From an uncultured Phascolarctobacterium sp. (GTDB taxonomy: Bacteria; Bacillota; Negativicutes; Acidaminococcales; Acidaminococcaceae): 38,896 nucleotides of DNA. The position numbers and the translations under genes are program-made. The stretch covers positions 1 through 38,896 of the forward strand of contig URGS01000016.1 in the NCBI GenBank assembly GCA_900547415.1. The letters run 5' to 3'. Under the pieces are notes generated by a model. That model was not told where the DNA came from, did no database searches, and saw only the letters and a program-made list of their open reading frames with translations. How positions within the stretch are numbered: position 1 is the first letter of the stretch; the number at the start of each line of letters is the position of its first letter. Shown in pieces: positions 25,206 through 32,905 of this stretch.

Positions 25206-26123
25206 ATGATTGATTCAAGCTTTGGGACCTATTTAGATGAAATAAGAAGAAAGCTGTCAGAGATAGCACCTATTGCCAGCGAGAAGGAAATAAATTATGG
25301 ATATCAATTTGTTGTCCGTCAGGGAATGGCTAAGGTTAATTTGAATGTTTATAACGGGAAAAAGGGACGACGTATGGTGTGGAGTGGCGACACTGAGCTT
25401 AAGGGAGAGTTGGAGGTCGCTGTTGCTGGTAATACTGCAGCTCCTAAAAAGGCTGTATCAACTAGACAGAGAAGTCTGCACGGCGTATGGGCAGGAAGTG
25501 ACGAATCAGGCAAGGGAGATTTTTTTGGCTCGTTAGTTGTGGCGGCTGTTGTTGCTGATGCTACGACTGCAGAGAAGCTGGCAGCTGCAGGCGTTAAGGA
25601 TTGTAAGCTGATTACAGATAAGAAAATATTGGAGCTTGAGGATGTTATAAAAGCTACTGTAGTGGATTATTCCGTTTTGGAACTGAAGCCACAATTTTAT
25701 AATATGCGTTATGAGCAGGTGGCAGCACAGGGAGGAAAGCTGAATCAGCTTTTGGGCTACGGCCATGTTGCCGCATTAAGTAAAGTATTGGAGCGTCATC
25801 CGGAATGTGATAGTGCTCTTATAGACCAGTTTACGACATCCGATGTAAATATTGTTGCTCTTAAGGAGCGCTTTCCAAAGTGTCACGTACAGCAAAAGCC
25901 TAGAGCAGAAAGCGATTTGGCTGTTGCTGCAGCCTCTGTTTTGGCTAGAGCTCAATTTTTACGTACCATGACAGAGCTTGCTGCAAGTGTGGGACGGGAC
26001 GAGCTGCCTAAGGGTGGTGGCGAATATGCTACAGCTTGTGCGAGAGAGCTGGCACGTGAGTTTGGCCGTTCTGTACTTAGAAATTTCGTCAAGCTCCATT
26101 TTGCCAACTATTCCAGAATTTAA
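25206..26123 (+). CDS. rnhC: Ribonuclease HIII
   Basis: RNase HIII removes RNA from RNA-DNA hybrids, such as R-loops and Okazaki primers, in Firmicutes. The 305-residue product has the HIII layout. An N-terminal TBP-like substrate-binding domain (about 1-85, including GMAKVNLNVYNGKKGRRMVW) is followed by the catalytic domain opening with GSDESGKGDFFGSLVVAAV (D99, E100). Later blocks include DQFTTSDVN and KPRAESDLAVAAASVLARAQF. It starts just after the RND terminator behind AGAGGAG. It is probably expressed from low readthrough or a promoter inside the region, since no clear promoter lies between terminator and start. Confidence 0.94.
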   Translation: MIDSSFGTYLDEIRRKLSEIAPIASEKEINYGYQFVVRQGMAKVNLNVYNGKKGRRMVWSGDTELKGELEVAVAGNTAAPKKAVSTRQRSLHGVWAGSDESGKGDFFGSLVVAAVVADATTAEKLAAAGVKDCKLITDKKILELEDVIKATVVDYSVLELKPQFYNMRYEQVAAQGGKLNQLLGYGHVAALSKVLERHPECDSALIDQFTTSDVNIVALKERFPKCHVQQKPRAESDLAVAAASVLARAQFLRTMTELAASVGRDELPKGGGEYATACARELAREFGRSVLRNFVKLHFANYSRI

Positions 26124-26304
26124 ATGACAATCTGCATTAAAGTATAGTAGATGCTTATTTGGACTTCCTTATCATGGGATGGTCTAAAGCTTATTAAGGC
26201 TTGCTATGAATTGAGGTTGCAGCAGGTTATAACGCTATAGTTAATAGAATAAAACTAAAAATAAGGTCGTATATGTTAATTTGAATATGCGCCTAATAAA
26301 ATTT

Positions 26305-26313
26305 TGTTATAAT
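26305..26313 (+). promoter_or_regulatory. Extended -10 promoter element ahead of a hairpin
   Basis: TGTTATAAT (TGn plus a perfect TATAAT at 26308-26313). No good -35 is present at 17 bases (TTGAAT lies at 26281, spacing 21). The predicted start near 26320 is directly in front of the terminator at 26327. Confidence 0.35.
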
Positions 26314-26326
26314 ATGTTATTAAAAG

Positions 26327-26360
26327 AGATGTCTTAAGAATTTTTTAGGGCATCTTTTTT
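26327..26360 (+). terminator. Intrinsic terminator between rnhC and the deacetylase gene
   Basis: AGATGTC (26327-26333) pairs with GGCATCT (26349-26355), with one G-T pair, followed by a T run to 26360. It lies 200 bases after rnhC, so it may end an unannotated short transcript or rnhC readthrough. The rest of 26124-26304 shows no coding or RNA feature. Confidence 0.6.
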
Positions 26361-26367
26361 ATATTTG

Positions 26368-26376
26368 TGGTAAAAT
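26368..26376 (+). promoter_or_regulatory. Extended -10 element placed for a leaderless start
   Basis: TGGTAAAAT (TGn at 26368-26370 plus TAAAAT at 26371-26376). Six bases (GTACAT) separate it from the ATG at 26383, so the predicted transcription start coincides with the start codon. No clear -35 is visible, as the upstream DNA is the terminator T-run. Confidence 0.45.
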
Positions 26377-26382
26377 GTACAT

Positions 26383-27234
26383 ATGAAACATTTAATAGTA
26401 AATGCCGATGATTTCGGTTTGCATACACAAATTAATAAAGGTATTATCAAAGGCTACCGTGACGGATTTATTACCAGTACCTCTATTATGCCAAGCGCTC
26501 CTGCCTATGAGGAGGCTGTGAAGCTGGCAAAGGAAAACTCAGGTCTTGGTATTGGAATTCATTTAACGCTTGTTGGTGGTGTTAAACCAGTTTTACCTGC
26601 TTCACAGGTAGAGAGCTTGCTGGATGAAAATGGCCTTTTTTTGCCAGACTATGGTGCTTTTGCTAAACGCTATTACTGTGGTGGTGTCAAGAGCAATGAA
26701 CTGGAGGCAGAACTGCGTGCTCAAATAGAACGTGCTCTTGAGGCAGGTCTTAATATTACTCATTTAGATAGTCATCAGCACCTTCATGTTTTGCCGGTTT
26801 TGAATCTACTTGTGCTAAGGCTTAGTTGTGAGTATAATATTAGGAGAATGAGAATACCCTGTGAGCCATATTTTTTCAAGGGTGGGTTTGATGCAGGCTT
26901 TGGAAGAATGGTAGGTAAGTGGGGCCTCAGCTTTTGTGCTTCTTTAGCATCTATGGGAGCTAAAAGTGAAGGTATCAGTTATCCTGACTGCTTTTATGGC
27001 ATGCTTGCAGGAGGAAATCTTAATGAAGATTTGATTAGTAATATTCTGCGTGCATTGCCTGACGGTACAAGTGAGATTATGACCCATCCTGGCTTGAACA
27101 AATGTGAGCTAGATAAGGTTTTTACTTGGAATTATCATTGGGAGGATGAGCTGCAGGCATTTCTTTCCGAAAAAAATAAAGCTATATTAGAAGAGGAGCA
27201 AATTGCTCTAATAAATTTTGGTGGTCTTGACTGA
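26383..27234 (+). CDS. YdjC/ChbG-family carbohydrate deacetylase, probable lipid-linked sugar deacetylase
   Basis: YdjC-family enzymes remove N-acetyl groups from sugars with a metal-dependent TIM-like fold. Metal and catalytic motifs are visible: NADDFG (residues 7-12), GIHLTLVGG, and THLDSHQHLHVLP. The C-terminal THPG motif (IMTHPGLN) is also present. The 283-residue length is normal. The next two genes encode a flippase-like membrane protein and an ArnT-like glycosyltransferase. That matches the logic of Francisella NaxD, a YdjC-family enzyme that deacetylates undecaprenyl-phosphate N-acetylgalactosamine before its transfer to lipid A. HpnK-type or chitooligosaccharide deacetylase is the alternative. 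No ribosome site precedes the ATG, and the stop overlaps the next start by one base (TGATG). Confidence 0.87.
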   Translation: MKHLIVNADDFGLHTQINKGIIKGYRDGFITSTSIMPSAPAYEEAVKLAKENSGLGIGIHLTLVGGVKPVLPASQVESLLDENGLFLPDYGAFAKRYYCGGVKSNELEAELRAQIERALEAGLNITHLDSHQHLHVLPVLNLLVLRLSCEYNIRRMRIPCEPYFFKGGFDAGFGRMVGKWGLSFCASLASMGAKSEGISYPDCFYGMLAGGNLNEDLISNILRALPDGTSEIMTHPGLNKCELDKVFTWNYHWEDELQAFLSEKNKAILEEEQIALINFGGLD

Positions 27235-28235
27235 TGAATAAGAAGCTGCTTGTCCGCCTGATCATGCTGTTTGCTTTTGTGCTGATGATTTCGGCGGCGG
27301 TAATTTATTTTACATTTGACATACGGGCCTTGGACTACCTTGCCATGTTTGAACCACGCTGTATTTTTCTTGCTTTGGGGTGCCTTTTTGTAGGTCTTTT
27401 CTTTGATGGACTTCGTCTCATCACCTTAGCTAAGGTAACTGATGAAAGGCTTACCTTTAGACAGATTGTCAACGTTGTTTTAAGTAATTATTTTTTGGCT
27501 TTGGTTACTCCTGGTGCTAGTGGCGGTGCTATTGCCCAAGTTATGTTTATGCGTAAGGCTGGAGTTCCTGTTGCTAAGGCTACAGTTGTGGTGCTTGTGC
27601 GCACTATTATGTCCATTTTCTTTTTGATATTGTTAGTGCCATTTGTACTGCACAGCGATAATGATATTGTAAATTGGATGCCCGCCTATTTGTTAACGCT
27701 GCTTTCGGTTGTATTTATCTCTTTACCGGTTGTAGCGTTCTTTCTGATGCGTACGCGTTATCCTGAGCAATGGCTGTATGTTTGCACTGAGAAATTTTCT
27801 TATACCACAAGGCGTAATTGCTTTATATGGTATCGGGAATTCAAAAACGCTTTTGTTGTTATGGGTAAGCATCCGTTGATGGTAATGCGTGCCTTTATTG
27901 AGTCTGGTTTGAGTCTGCTCTTTATTTATGCTACAGTGCCTTCATTTTTTACTGGTCTGAATATTAATTTTAATCTTGTACAGGTTATGGGCAGAATGGT
28001 ACTGCTGAATTTAGTGCTGTACTTCACTCCTACGCCCGGCGGAAGTGGTGTAGCAGAGGCCGGCTTTGTTGTGCTGTTTTCCAATATCCTTCCTAATGGT
28101 GTAGAGGGTATTATGGCGGTGCTTTGGCGTTTTGCGGCAGAATATCTACCATTTTTGCTTGGTGCTGTAGTGACTATCAGGGCCTTTGGTTCTGACGTAT
28201 TGAATATGGCTGCGATTCGTTCTAAAAATGAATAA
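27234..28235 (+). CDS. Polytopic membrane protein, lysylphosphatidylglycerol-synthase-TM/flippase-like (UPF0104)
   Basis: The 333-residue product has about eight membrane helices and the pattern of the LPG-synthase transmembrane family (AglD2/UPF0104): FFDGLRLITLAKV near residue 60, NYFLALVTPGASGGAIAQVMFMRKAG near residue 85 and FTPTPGGSGVAEAGFVVLF near residue 265. It lacks the C-terminal lysyl-transferase domain of MprF. Members of this family often sit beside glycosyltransferases and are proposed to move or help move lipid-linked sugars. That role is inferred from its place between a sugar deacetylase and an ArnT-like enzyme. It is translationally coupled to the deacetylase gene by TGATG. 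Confidence 0.78.
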   Translation: MNKKLLVRLIMLFAFVLMISAAVIYFTFDIRALDYLAMFEPRCIFLALGCLFVGLFFDGLRLITLAKVTDERLTFRQIVNVVLSNYFLALVTPGASGGAIAQVMFMRKAGVPVAKATVVVLVRTIMSIFFLILLVPFVLHSDNDIVNWMPAYLLTLLSVVFISLPVVAFFLMRTRYPEQWLYVCTEKFSYTTRRNCFIWYREFKNAFVVMGKHPLMVMRAFIESGLSLLFIYATVPSFFTGLNINFNLVQVMGRMVLLNLVLYFTPTPGGSGVAEAGFVVLFSNILPNGVEGIMAVLWRFAAEYLPFLLGAVVTIRAFGSDVLNMAAIRSKNE

Positions 28236-28276
28236 TATAGTCTTTGGGGCTATAGTAAAAAAGGTTTGAGGTATAT

Positions 28277-29836
28277 ATGAAGTATTTTGACAGAAATAGC
28301 CTGTTAATTGTTGTTGGTGTGGCAGTTTTTACTATCTTTTTTGGCATCGGCGGCGTTCCGCTTTTAGATCCGGATGAGCCGGTTTATGCTGAAACAGCCA
28401 GAGAAATGATTCAGTTTAATGATTTCCTTTCTCCACGTATTTTTGGTGAGTATTGGTATGACAAGCCGCCAATGTATTATTGGTTAGTTGCTTTGGCACA
28501 GATGGTGTTCGGTGATAATGAGTTTGCTGCACGTTTTCCAGCGGCTCTTATGGCAACAGGAACTGTAGTAATGGTTTATTTGTCTGGAACTAAGCTGTTT
28601 AATGAGCGAGCAGGATTTTGGTCTGCCTTGGTGTTGGCAAGCAGTATTCAGTTCTTTTATATGGGTAAAGCTGCAGTAACTGATACTACATTACTGTTTT
28701 TTATGACAGGCGCTATTCTTAGCTTTATACATAAGCGGTATTGGCTTATGTATGTCTGCATGGCTTTAGCTACAGTTACCAAAGGTCCTATTGGTATTGT
28801 TTTCCCAGGAGCTATTATTTTCCTATATCTTTTGGGAATGGGCAGACTGCGTGAGATTCTTTCCATGCATGTTATTCGTGGTATGCTGCTGTACTTTTTG
28901 ATTGCAAGTCCTTGGTATTATGCAATGTACACGGTTCATGGCATGCCGTTTATAGAAACCTTCTTAGGCTTCCATAATGTTACTCGCTTTACTACCCCGG
29001 AGCATGCTAGTCGTGTTACTTTCTGGTACTATTTCCCTGTAGTTATTCTTGGTATGTTTCCATGGACAGGTATTTTATTCCAATCTATTAAAGCGTCCAT
29101 AAGTGAAAGTCGTATAGATGATATGCAAAAGCTTATACTTCTGCATGTGTGGTGGGGTTTTGTGTTCCTGTTCTTTACAGTGTGCAAAACAAAGCTGACA
29201 TCCTACATTCTGCCTATGTGGCCTCCTATGGCTATGATTATTGGCTGGAATATCTCCAGATTAATGGCAAAGCAGCGTTACAACACGACCTTCTATAGCT
29301 GGATGACTGGTAGTGGTATTATTTTCCTGCTTTTGGGAGTAGGTTGGATTGTTGGTGGTGAATATCTGCCTGAGGCAAGCTTCGGTATGATGGTATTAGG
29401 TGCACTTACACTGCTTTTGGGTGCTGCTGCATTGTATTCTCTTTGGAATTTCCGCGATATCCAACTGGCGGCGTGGATGCACGTTACTATTGGCATTGTA
29501 ACAATGGGTGTGGTATTTGCTTTCCTGATGCCTGTTATTGCTGACCGTTTTAGTGTTAAAACTATTTCTGCGGTGTATGAGGAGCGTTGTGACAAGGATA
29601 AGACTGTTTATGTAGATAAGTTCCTTCGTCCTGGTTTTATGTATTATTCTGGAACTGCAGGTATAGAAATGCTGCCTAAGACAGGTGCTTTTGCTGATGC
29701 TATTCGCAATGGTGAAGAAAAATACATTCTTGTACGTGGTCTTGAACTGCGTCGTTTGCGTAAGGCGCAGGCTACTCCTGATAATTTGCAGACTGTTGCA
29801 GAGTTCAGTGATATCTATCTGCTGGAACAAAAATAA
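28277..29836 (+). CDS. ArnT-like lipid A glycosyltransferase (GT83/PMT family)
   Basis: ArnT-type enzymes sit in the inner membrane and transfer an amino sugar from undecaprenyl phosphate to lipid A phosphate on the periplasmic side. The 519-residue product has about 12 membrane helices. The first periplasmic loop has the hallmark LLDPDEPVYAETAREMI, with a DE-type catalytic motif, followed by YWYDKPPMYYWLVALAQMVFG and EFAARFPAALMATG. The C-terminal soluble part begins around residue 420. Length is close to ArnT (about 550). It starts 41 bases after the flippase-like gene behind GAGGT and ends the cassette at a terminator. The sugar could be galactosamine (FlmK-like), aminoarabinose or another; sequence alone does not decide. 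Confidence 0.87.
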   Translation: MKYFDRNSLLIVVGVAVFTIFFGIGGVPLLDPDEPVYAETAREMIQFNDFLSPRIFGEYWYDKPPMYYWLVALAQMVFGDNEFAARFPAALMATGTVVMVYLSGTKLFNERAGFWSALVLASSIQFFYMGKAAVTDTTLLFFMTGAILSFIHKRYWLMYVCMALATVTKGPIGIVFPGAIIFLYLLGMGRLREILSMHVIRGMLLYFLIASPWYYAMYTVHGMPFIETFLGFHNVTRFTTPEHASRVTFWYYFPVVILGMFPWTGILFQSIKASISESRIDDMQKLILLHVWWGFVFLFFTVCKTKLTSYILPMWPPMAMIIGWNISRLMAKQRYNTTFYSWMTGSGIIFLLLGVGWIVGGEYLPEASFGMMVLGALTLLLGAAALYSLWNFRDIQLAAWMHVTIGIVTMGVVFAFLMPVIADRFSVKTISAVYEERCDKDKTVYVDKFLRPGFMYYSGTAGIEMLPKTGAFADAIRNGEEKYILVRGLELRRLRKAQATPDNLQTVAEFSDIYLLEQK

Positions 29837-29853
29837 TTTAATCAGTAACATAT

Positions 29854-29880
29854 AAGCACAGCCTTCGGGCTGTGCTTTTT
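29854..29880 (+). terminator. Terminator of the lipid A cassette
   Basis: AAGCACAGCC (29854-29863) and GGCTGTGCTT (29868-29877) close a TTCG tetraloop, followed by a T run. This is a strong intrinsic terminator. Confidence 0.97.
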
Positions 29881-29922
29881 GCGTATGTAGCATAGTATAG
29901 TCTATGATTATATCTTTCTACA

Positions 29923-29951
29923 TAGACATTGCGTTAAGTGTATGCTAAAAT
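29923..29951 (+). promoter_or_regulatory. Promoter of the yggS-sepF-proC-ylmH-divIVA cluster
   Basis: TAGACA (29923-29928), a 17-base spacer and TAAAAT (29946-29951), with TGC forming an extended -10. An inverted repeat, GTCTATG (29900-29906) with CATAGAC (29921-29927), overlaps the -35 and could be an operator. This is the only good promoter seen for the division genes. Confidence 0.6.
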
Positions 29952-29994
29952 TAAAAGATAAGAATGGATTAGTGTGCCATTAGGAGGGATGAAG

Positions 29995-30693
29995 ATGCTT
30001 GCAGAAAATTTAAGCTCTGTAAAAGAAAAAATAGCGCAGGCGATTAGTCAAAGAAGGTCAGCCATGCTGACTGGAGATGGTGTGACACTGGTTGCAGTAA
30101 CAAAGAATCATCCGCCTGAGGTTATAACTGATATAGAGACCCTGGGAATTGTCAATATAGGAGAAAACAGGGTACAGGAGGCCATGCATAAGCAGCAGGT
30201 TCTAGGTAAACCTGGGCGTTGGCATTTGATTGGTCATTTGCAGACCAATAAGGCTAAGCAGGCTGTTATGCACTTTGACTTAATTGAATCCGTTGATAGC
30301 GAGCGCCTGCTTGGACTTTTGAACAAGGAGGCTGCCAAGCTGGGCAAGCAGCAAGAGGTTTTATTACAGCTTAATATTGCTCATGAGGAGCAGAAGTCCG
30401 GCTTTGATAGAGAAGAGTATTTGACTCTTTTGCCAAAGCTTAGTCAGTATGAGAATATTCGTGTTCGTGGTCTGATGGTCATTGCCCAGAAATGTTCTGA
30501 TACTGAAGAGACCAGGCCTGTTTTTGCTGCAGGCTACAGAGCCTTCTGTCGTTTGAAGGAGCAATATCCTGATGTGGACATTCTTTCAATGGGGATGAGC
30601 AGTGATTATACGGTTGCTATTGAAGAAGGTGCTAATATGGTGCGCGTAGGCACAGCGCTGTTTGGGCAACGTGATTATAGCCTTAAATTTTAG
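29995..30693 (+). CDS. YggS/YlmE family pyridoxal-phosphate-binding protein
   Basis: This is a PLP homeostasis protein with the alanine-racemase-like TIM barrel and no known enzymatic activity (PROSC, YggS, YlmE). Motifs: VAVTKNHPPEVI, where the lysine binds PLP; NIGENRVQEAMHK; WHLIGHLQTNKAK; IRVRGLMVIA; and SMGMSSDYTVAIEEGANMVRVG. ATG 29995 is chosen because TAGGAGGG (29981-29988) lies six bases upstream; an in-frame GTG at 29974 lies before that site. The product is 232 residues. It occupies the ylmE position of the Firmicute division cluster, directly before sepF. Confidence 0.93.
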   Translation: MLAENLSSVKEKIAQAISQRRSAMLTGDGVTLVAVTKNHPPEVITDIETLGIVNIGENRVQEAMHKQQVLGKPGRWHLIGHLQTNKAKQAVMHFDLIESVDSERLLGLLNKEAAKLGKQQEVLLQLNIAHEEQKSGFDREEYLTLLPKLSQYENIRVRGLMVIAQKCSDTEETRPVFAAGYRAFCRLKEQYPDVDILSMGMSSDYTVAIEEGANMVRVGTALFGQRDYSLKF

Positions 30694-30714
30694 AATATAT
30701 AGGTGGGTGAGCTT

Positions 30715-31287
30715 ATGAAGAAATTTGTTGACCGTTTACTGGATAGCCTGAAATTATATGAAGAATATGACGATGAAGTTATAGTTGATGATGAGGAGCC
30801 CGCAAAGGATAAGCCTAAGGAAAGTGGTTCTCTGTTTCGCAAGAAGGTTGTCAATTCACCGATAACAGTGACTGAATCAGCCATTAAAGAAGAGTCTAAG
30901 CATAAGAAGAACTTCTTTAGCTTTGGCAAAAAGAATAATGCTGTTGAGCAGCCTGCATCTGCAGATAAAATGGTTAGCCGTACCATTAATCTTCCAGTTT
31001 CTAATAAATTAGTTAATGTAGTTGTTATTGAGCCTTCCAGCTTTGATGATTCTCCTAAAATTGCTGATTATTTACGTAAAGGACAGCCTGTGGTTGTAAA
31101 TTTTGAAAATGTTGATGCTGTTTTGTCTATGCGTATGGCTGATTTTATCAGCGGTACTATTTATGCAGTTGGTGGAAGCATGAAAAAACTGAGTAAGACA
31201 ATTTTGGTATGTGCTCCCAAAAATGTAGATATTGATGCAGATAAGGATGAGCCTGTAGAGAGAGGTGGACAGCTGTGGAAAAAATAA
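30715..31287 (+). CDS. sepF: Cell division protein SepF
   Basis: SepF binds the C-terminus of FtsZ, forms rings and helps anchor the Z-ring to the membrane. The 190-residue product has an N-terminal amphipathic helix (MKKFVDRLLDSLKLYEEY), a long charged linker (about residues 20-85), longer than in Bacillus SepF, and the conserved C-terminal domain (about 88-178), with RTINLPVSNKLVNVVVIEP, PVVVNFENVDA and MADFISGTIYAVGG. ATG 30715 follows AGGTGGGTGAG; GTG 30703 is a weaker alternative. proC begins inside its last 13 bases. Confidence 0.92.
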   Translation: MKKFVDRLLDSLKLYEEYDDEVIVDDEEPAKDKPKESGSLFRKKVVNSPITVTESAIKEESKHKKNFFSFGKKNNAVEQPASADKMVSRTINLPVSNKLVNVVVIEPSSFDDSPKIADYLRKGQPVVVNFENVDAVLSMRMADFISGTIYAVGGSMKKLSKTILVCAPKNVDIDADKDEPVERGGQLWKK

Positions 31288-32105
31288 AATCTGTTAATGC
31301 CAAGAATATTGCTTTTATTGGTGGCGGAGCTATGGCTGAGGCTATTATTAAAGGTATTTTAGGCGGCGGACTGGTAGCAGCAGAGCATATTCATGTTGGC
31401 GAACACACTCAGCAACGTTGTGATTATTTGAAAAACATCTATGGTGTGGATGCAGTAACTGATAATAATAAGGCTGTAGAAAATGCAGACCTAGTTATTT
31501 TTGCTGTAAAACCTCAGATTGCGCCTAAGGCTTTGACTGCAGATCTTATTGCTAATTTTAAACAGGATGCCTGGGTTTTATCAATTATGGGAAGCGTAAG
31601 TCTGGAGCAGCTCCATGGCTATGCACCTGGTTTCCCTGTGATTCGTACAATGCCCAATACTCCTTTGGCAGCCGGTGCAGGTATGACAGCAATCTGCTGT
31701 GATGAAAATATTACTGAAGCTATGAAAAACGATGCTGTAGCTATTTTTGGTAGCTGCGGTGAAACCGAGGTTGTGGAGGAAAGTGCAATTGAGGCTATTA
31801 CTGCTATTTCCGGTTGTGGACCGGGATACTGCTTTGTTATTATTGATGCTTTAGCAGATGCAGGCGTGCGCGCAGGTCTTCCTAGAGCACTGGCTATTAA
31901 ACTGGCAGCACAGACTTTAGCTGGCAGCGGCAAGCTGTGCATTGAAAGCGGTATGCATCCTGCTCAGCTGCGCGACCAGGTAACTTCTCCCGGCGGTACT
32001 ACTATCGCAGGTATTCACGCATTGGAAAACCACTGTATCAGAGGTGCCTTCTACGATGCGGTTCAGGCTGTTTTGGAGCGCAGCCGTGAATTACAGGGTA
32101 AATAA
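31275..32105 (+). CDS. proC: Pyrroline-5-carboxylate reductase
   Basis: ProC performs the last step of proline synthesis, NAD(P)H reduction of 1-pyrroline-5-carboxylate. The N-terminal Rossmann motif is IAFIGGGAMAEAIIKG. The family signature blocks VIRTMPNTPLAAGAGMT, ISGCGPGYCFVIIDALADAG and QVTSPGGTTIAGIHALE are present. The 276-residue length is normal. The GTG start overlaps the end of sepF by 13 bases, so translation is coupled. In Bacillus this position is held by ylmG; here proC replaces it between sepF and the ylmH-like gene. The reason is unknown. Confidence 0.95.
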   Translation: MEKIKSVNAKNIAFIGGGAMAEAIIKGILGGGLVAAEHIHVGEHTQQRCDYLKNIYGVDAVTDNNKAVENADLVIFAVKPQIAPKALTADLIANFKQDAWVLSIMGSVSLEQLHGYAPGFPVIRTMPNTPLAAGAGMTAICCDENITEAMKNDAVAIFGSCGETEVVEESAIEAITAISGCGPGYCFVIIDALADAGVRAGLPRALAIKLAAQTLAGSGKLCIESGMHPAQLRDQVTSPGGTTIAGIHALENHCIRGAFYDAVQAVLERSRELQGK

Positions 32106-32107
32106 AT

Positions 32108-32893
32108 ATGGCAGATAGAGAAAAGATTTTACGATATTTTAAGGCTGGCGGCGATGAACAGTTGGCTGCCAAGTTGTTGGATTTAGCTGAGGGTGCCAAT
32201 AAGAGCCGTAAGTACCGAGTTAGTGAGTTCTTGGATCCCCATGCATATAATGTGGCTGAAATTATTGCCGCTAACTTTGACAATGTGCGTCTTGAAACTG
32301 ATGGTGGTTTTGCTAATGCAGAACGTGTTAAGGTGGCTTTTATTTTCGAGGATTTCTTTGGACAGCCAGATTATGGAATCAGCTGTTTTTTAGCTGCTTG
32401 GGATAAACGCTATTATGACTTGTCTCATAGAGATGTTTTAGGTGCCTTTATGGGCAGCGGCTGCAAGCGTGAGGCTTTAGGTGATATTGTTTTTGTTCCT
32501 GAAGGTGCTCAGTTTGTAGTAGAAAAGACCTTGGTTAATTATCTGCAGGGAAACTTGACACAAATCGGGTCGGCACCAATTACTTTAACTGAAATTTCTA
32601 AGGAGGACTTACTTCAAAAGGAGGAAAAGGTTAAGGTTATCAATGCTACTGTTGCTGATTTGCGTCTTGATGCTGTGGCAGCAGCAGGTTATGGCGTATC
32701 TCGTAGTCGTATGGCTGATGAAATTAAGGGACTTAATGTTAAGGTTAACTGGAAAGAAGCTAAAAAGGCTGCTCAGTCTGTTAACGTTGGCGACGTTATT
32801 TCCTTTAGAGGACGCGGCAGAGTCGAGATTGAGGAAATTAAAGGAACAACCAAGAAGGGACGCATCAGCGTCACCTTGAAAAGATTTATATAG
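32108..32893 (+). CDS. YlmH-like S4 RNA-binding domain protein
   Basis: The 261-residue product has an N-terminal domain typical of YlmH (FKAGGDEQLAAKLLDLAE, then VSEFLDPHAYNVAE and YRDVLGAFMGSG-like LSHRDVLGAFMGSG) and a C-terminal S4 RNA-binding domain (about residues 180-255: LRLDAVAAAGYGVSRSRMAD, then VNVGDVISFRGRGRVEI). YlmH-type proteins bind 50S ribosomal subunits and take part in ribosome-associated quality control, acting like RqcP. It sits two bases after proC with a weak ribosome site, and directly before divIVA, as in Bacillus. Confidence 0.9.
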   Translation: MADREKILRYFKAGGDEQLAAKLLDLAEGANKSRKYRVSEFLDPHAYNVAEIIAANFDNVRLETDGGFANAERVKVAFIFEDFFGQPDYGISCFLAAWDKRYYDLSHRDVLGAFMGSGCKREALGDIVFVPEGAQFVVEKTLVNYLQGNLTQIGSAPITLTEISKEDLLQKEEKVKVINATVADLRLDAVAAAGYGVSRSRMADEIKGLNVKVNWKEAKKAAQSVNVGDVISFRGRGRVEIEEIKGTTKKGRISVTLKRFI

Positions 32894-32905
32894 TCGGAGG
32901 GTGCG

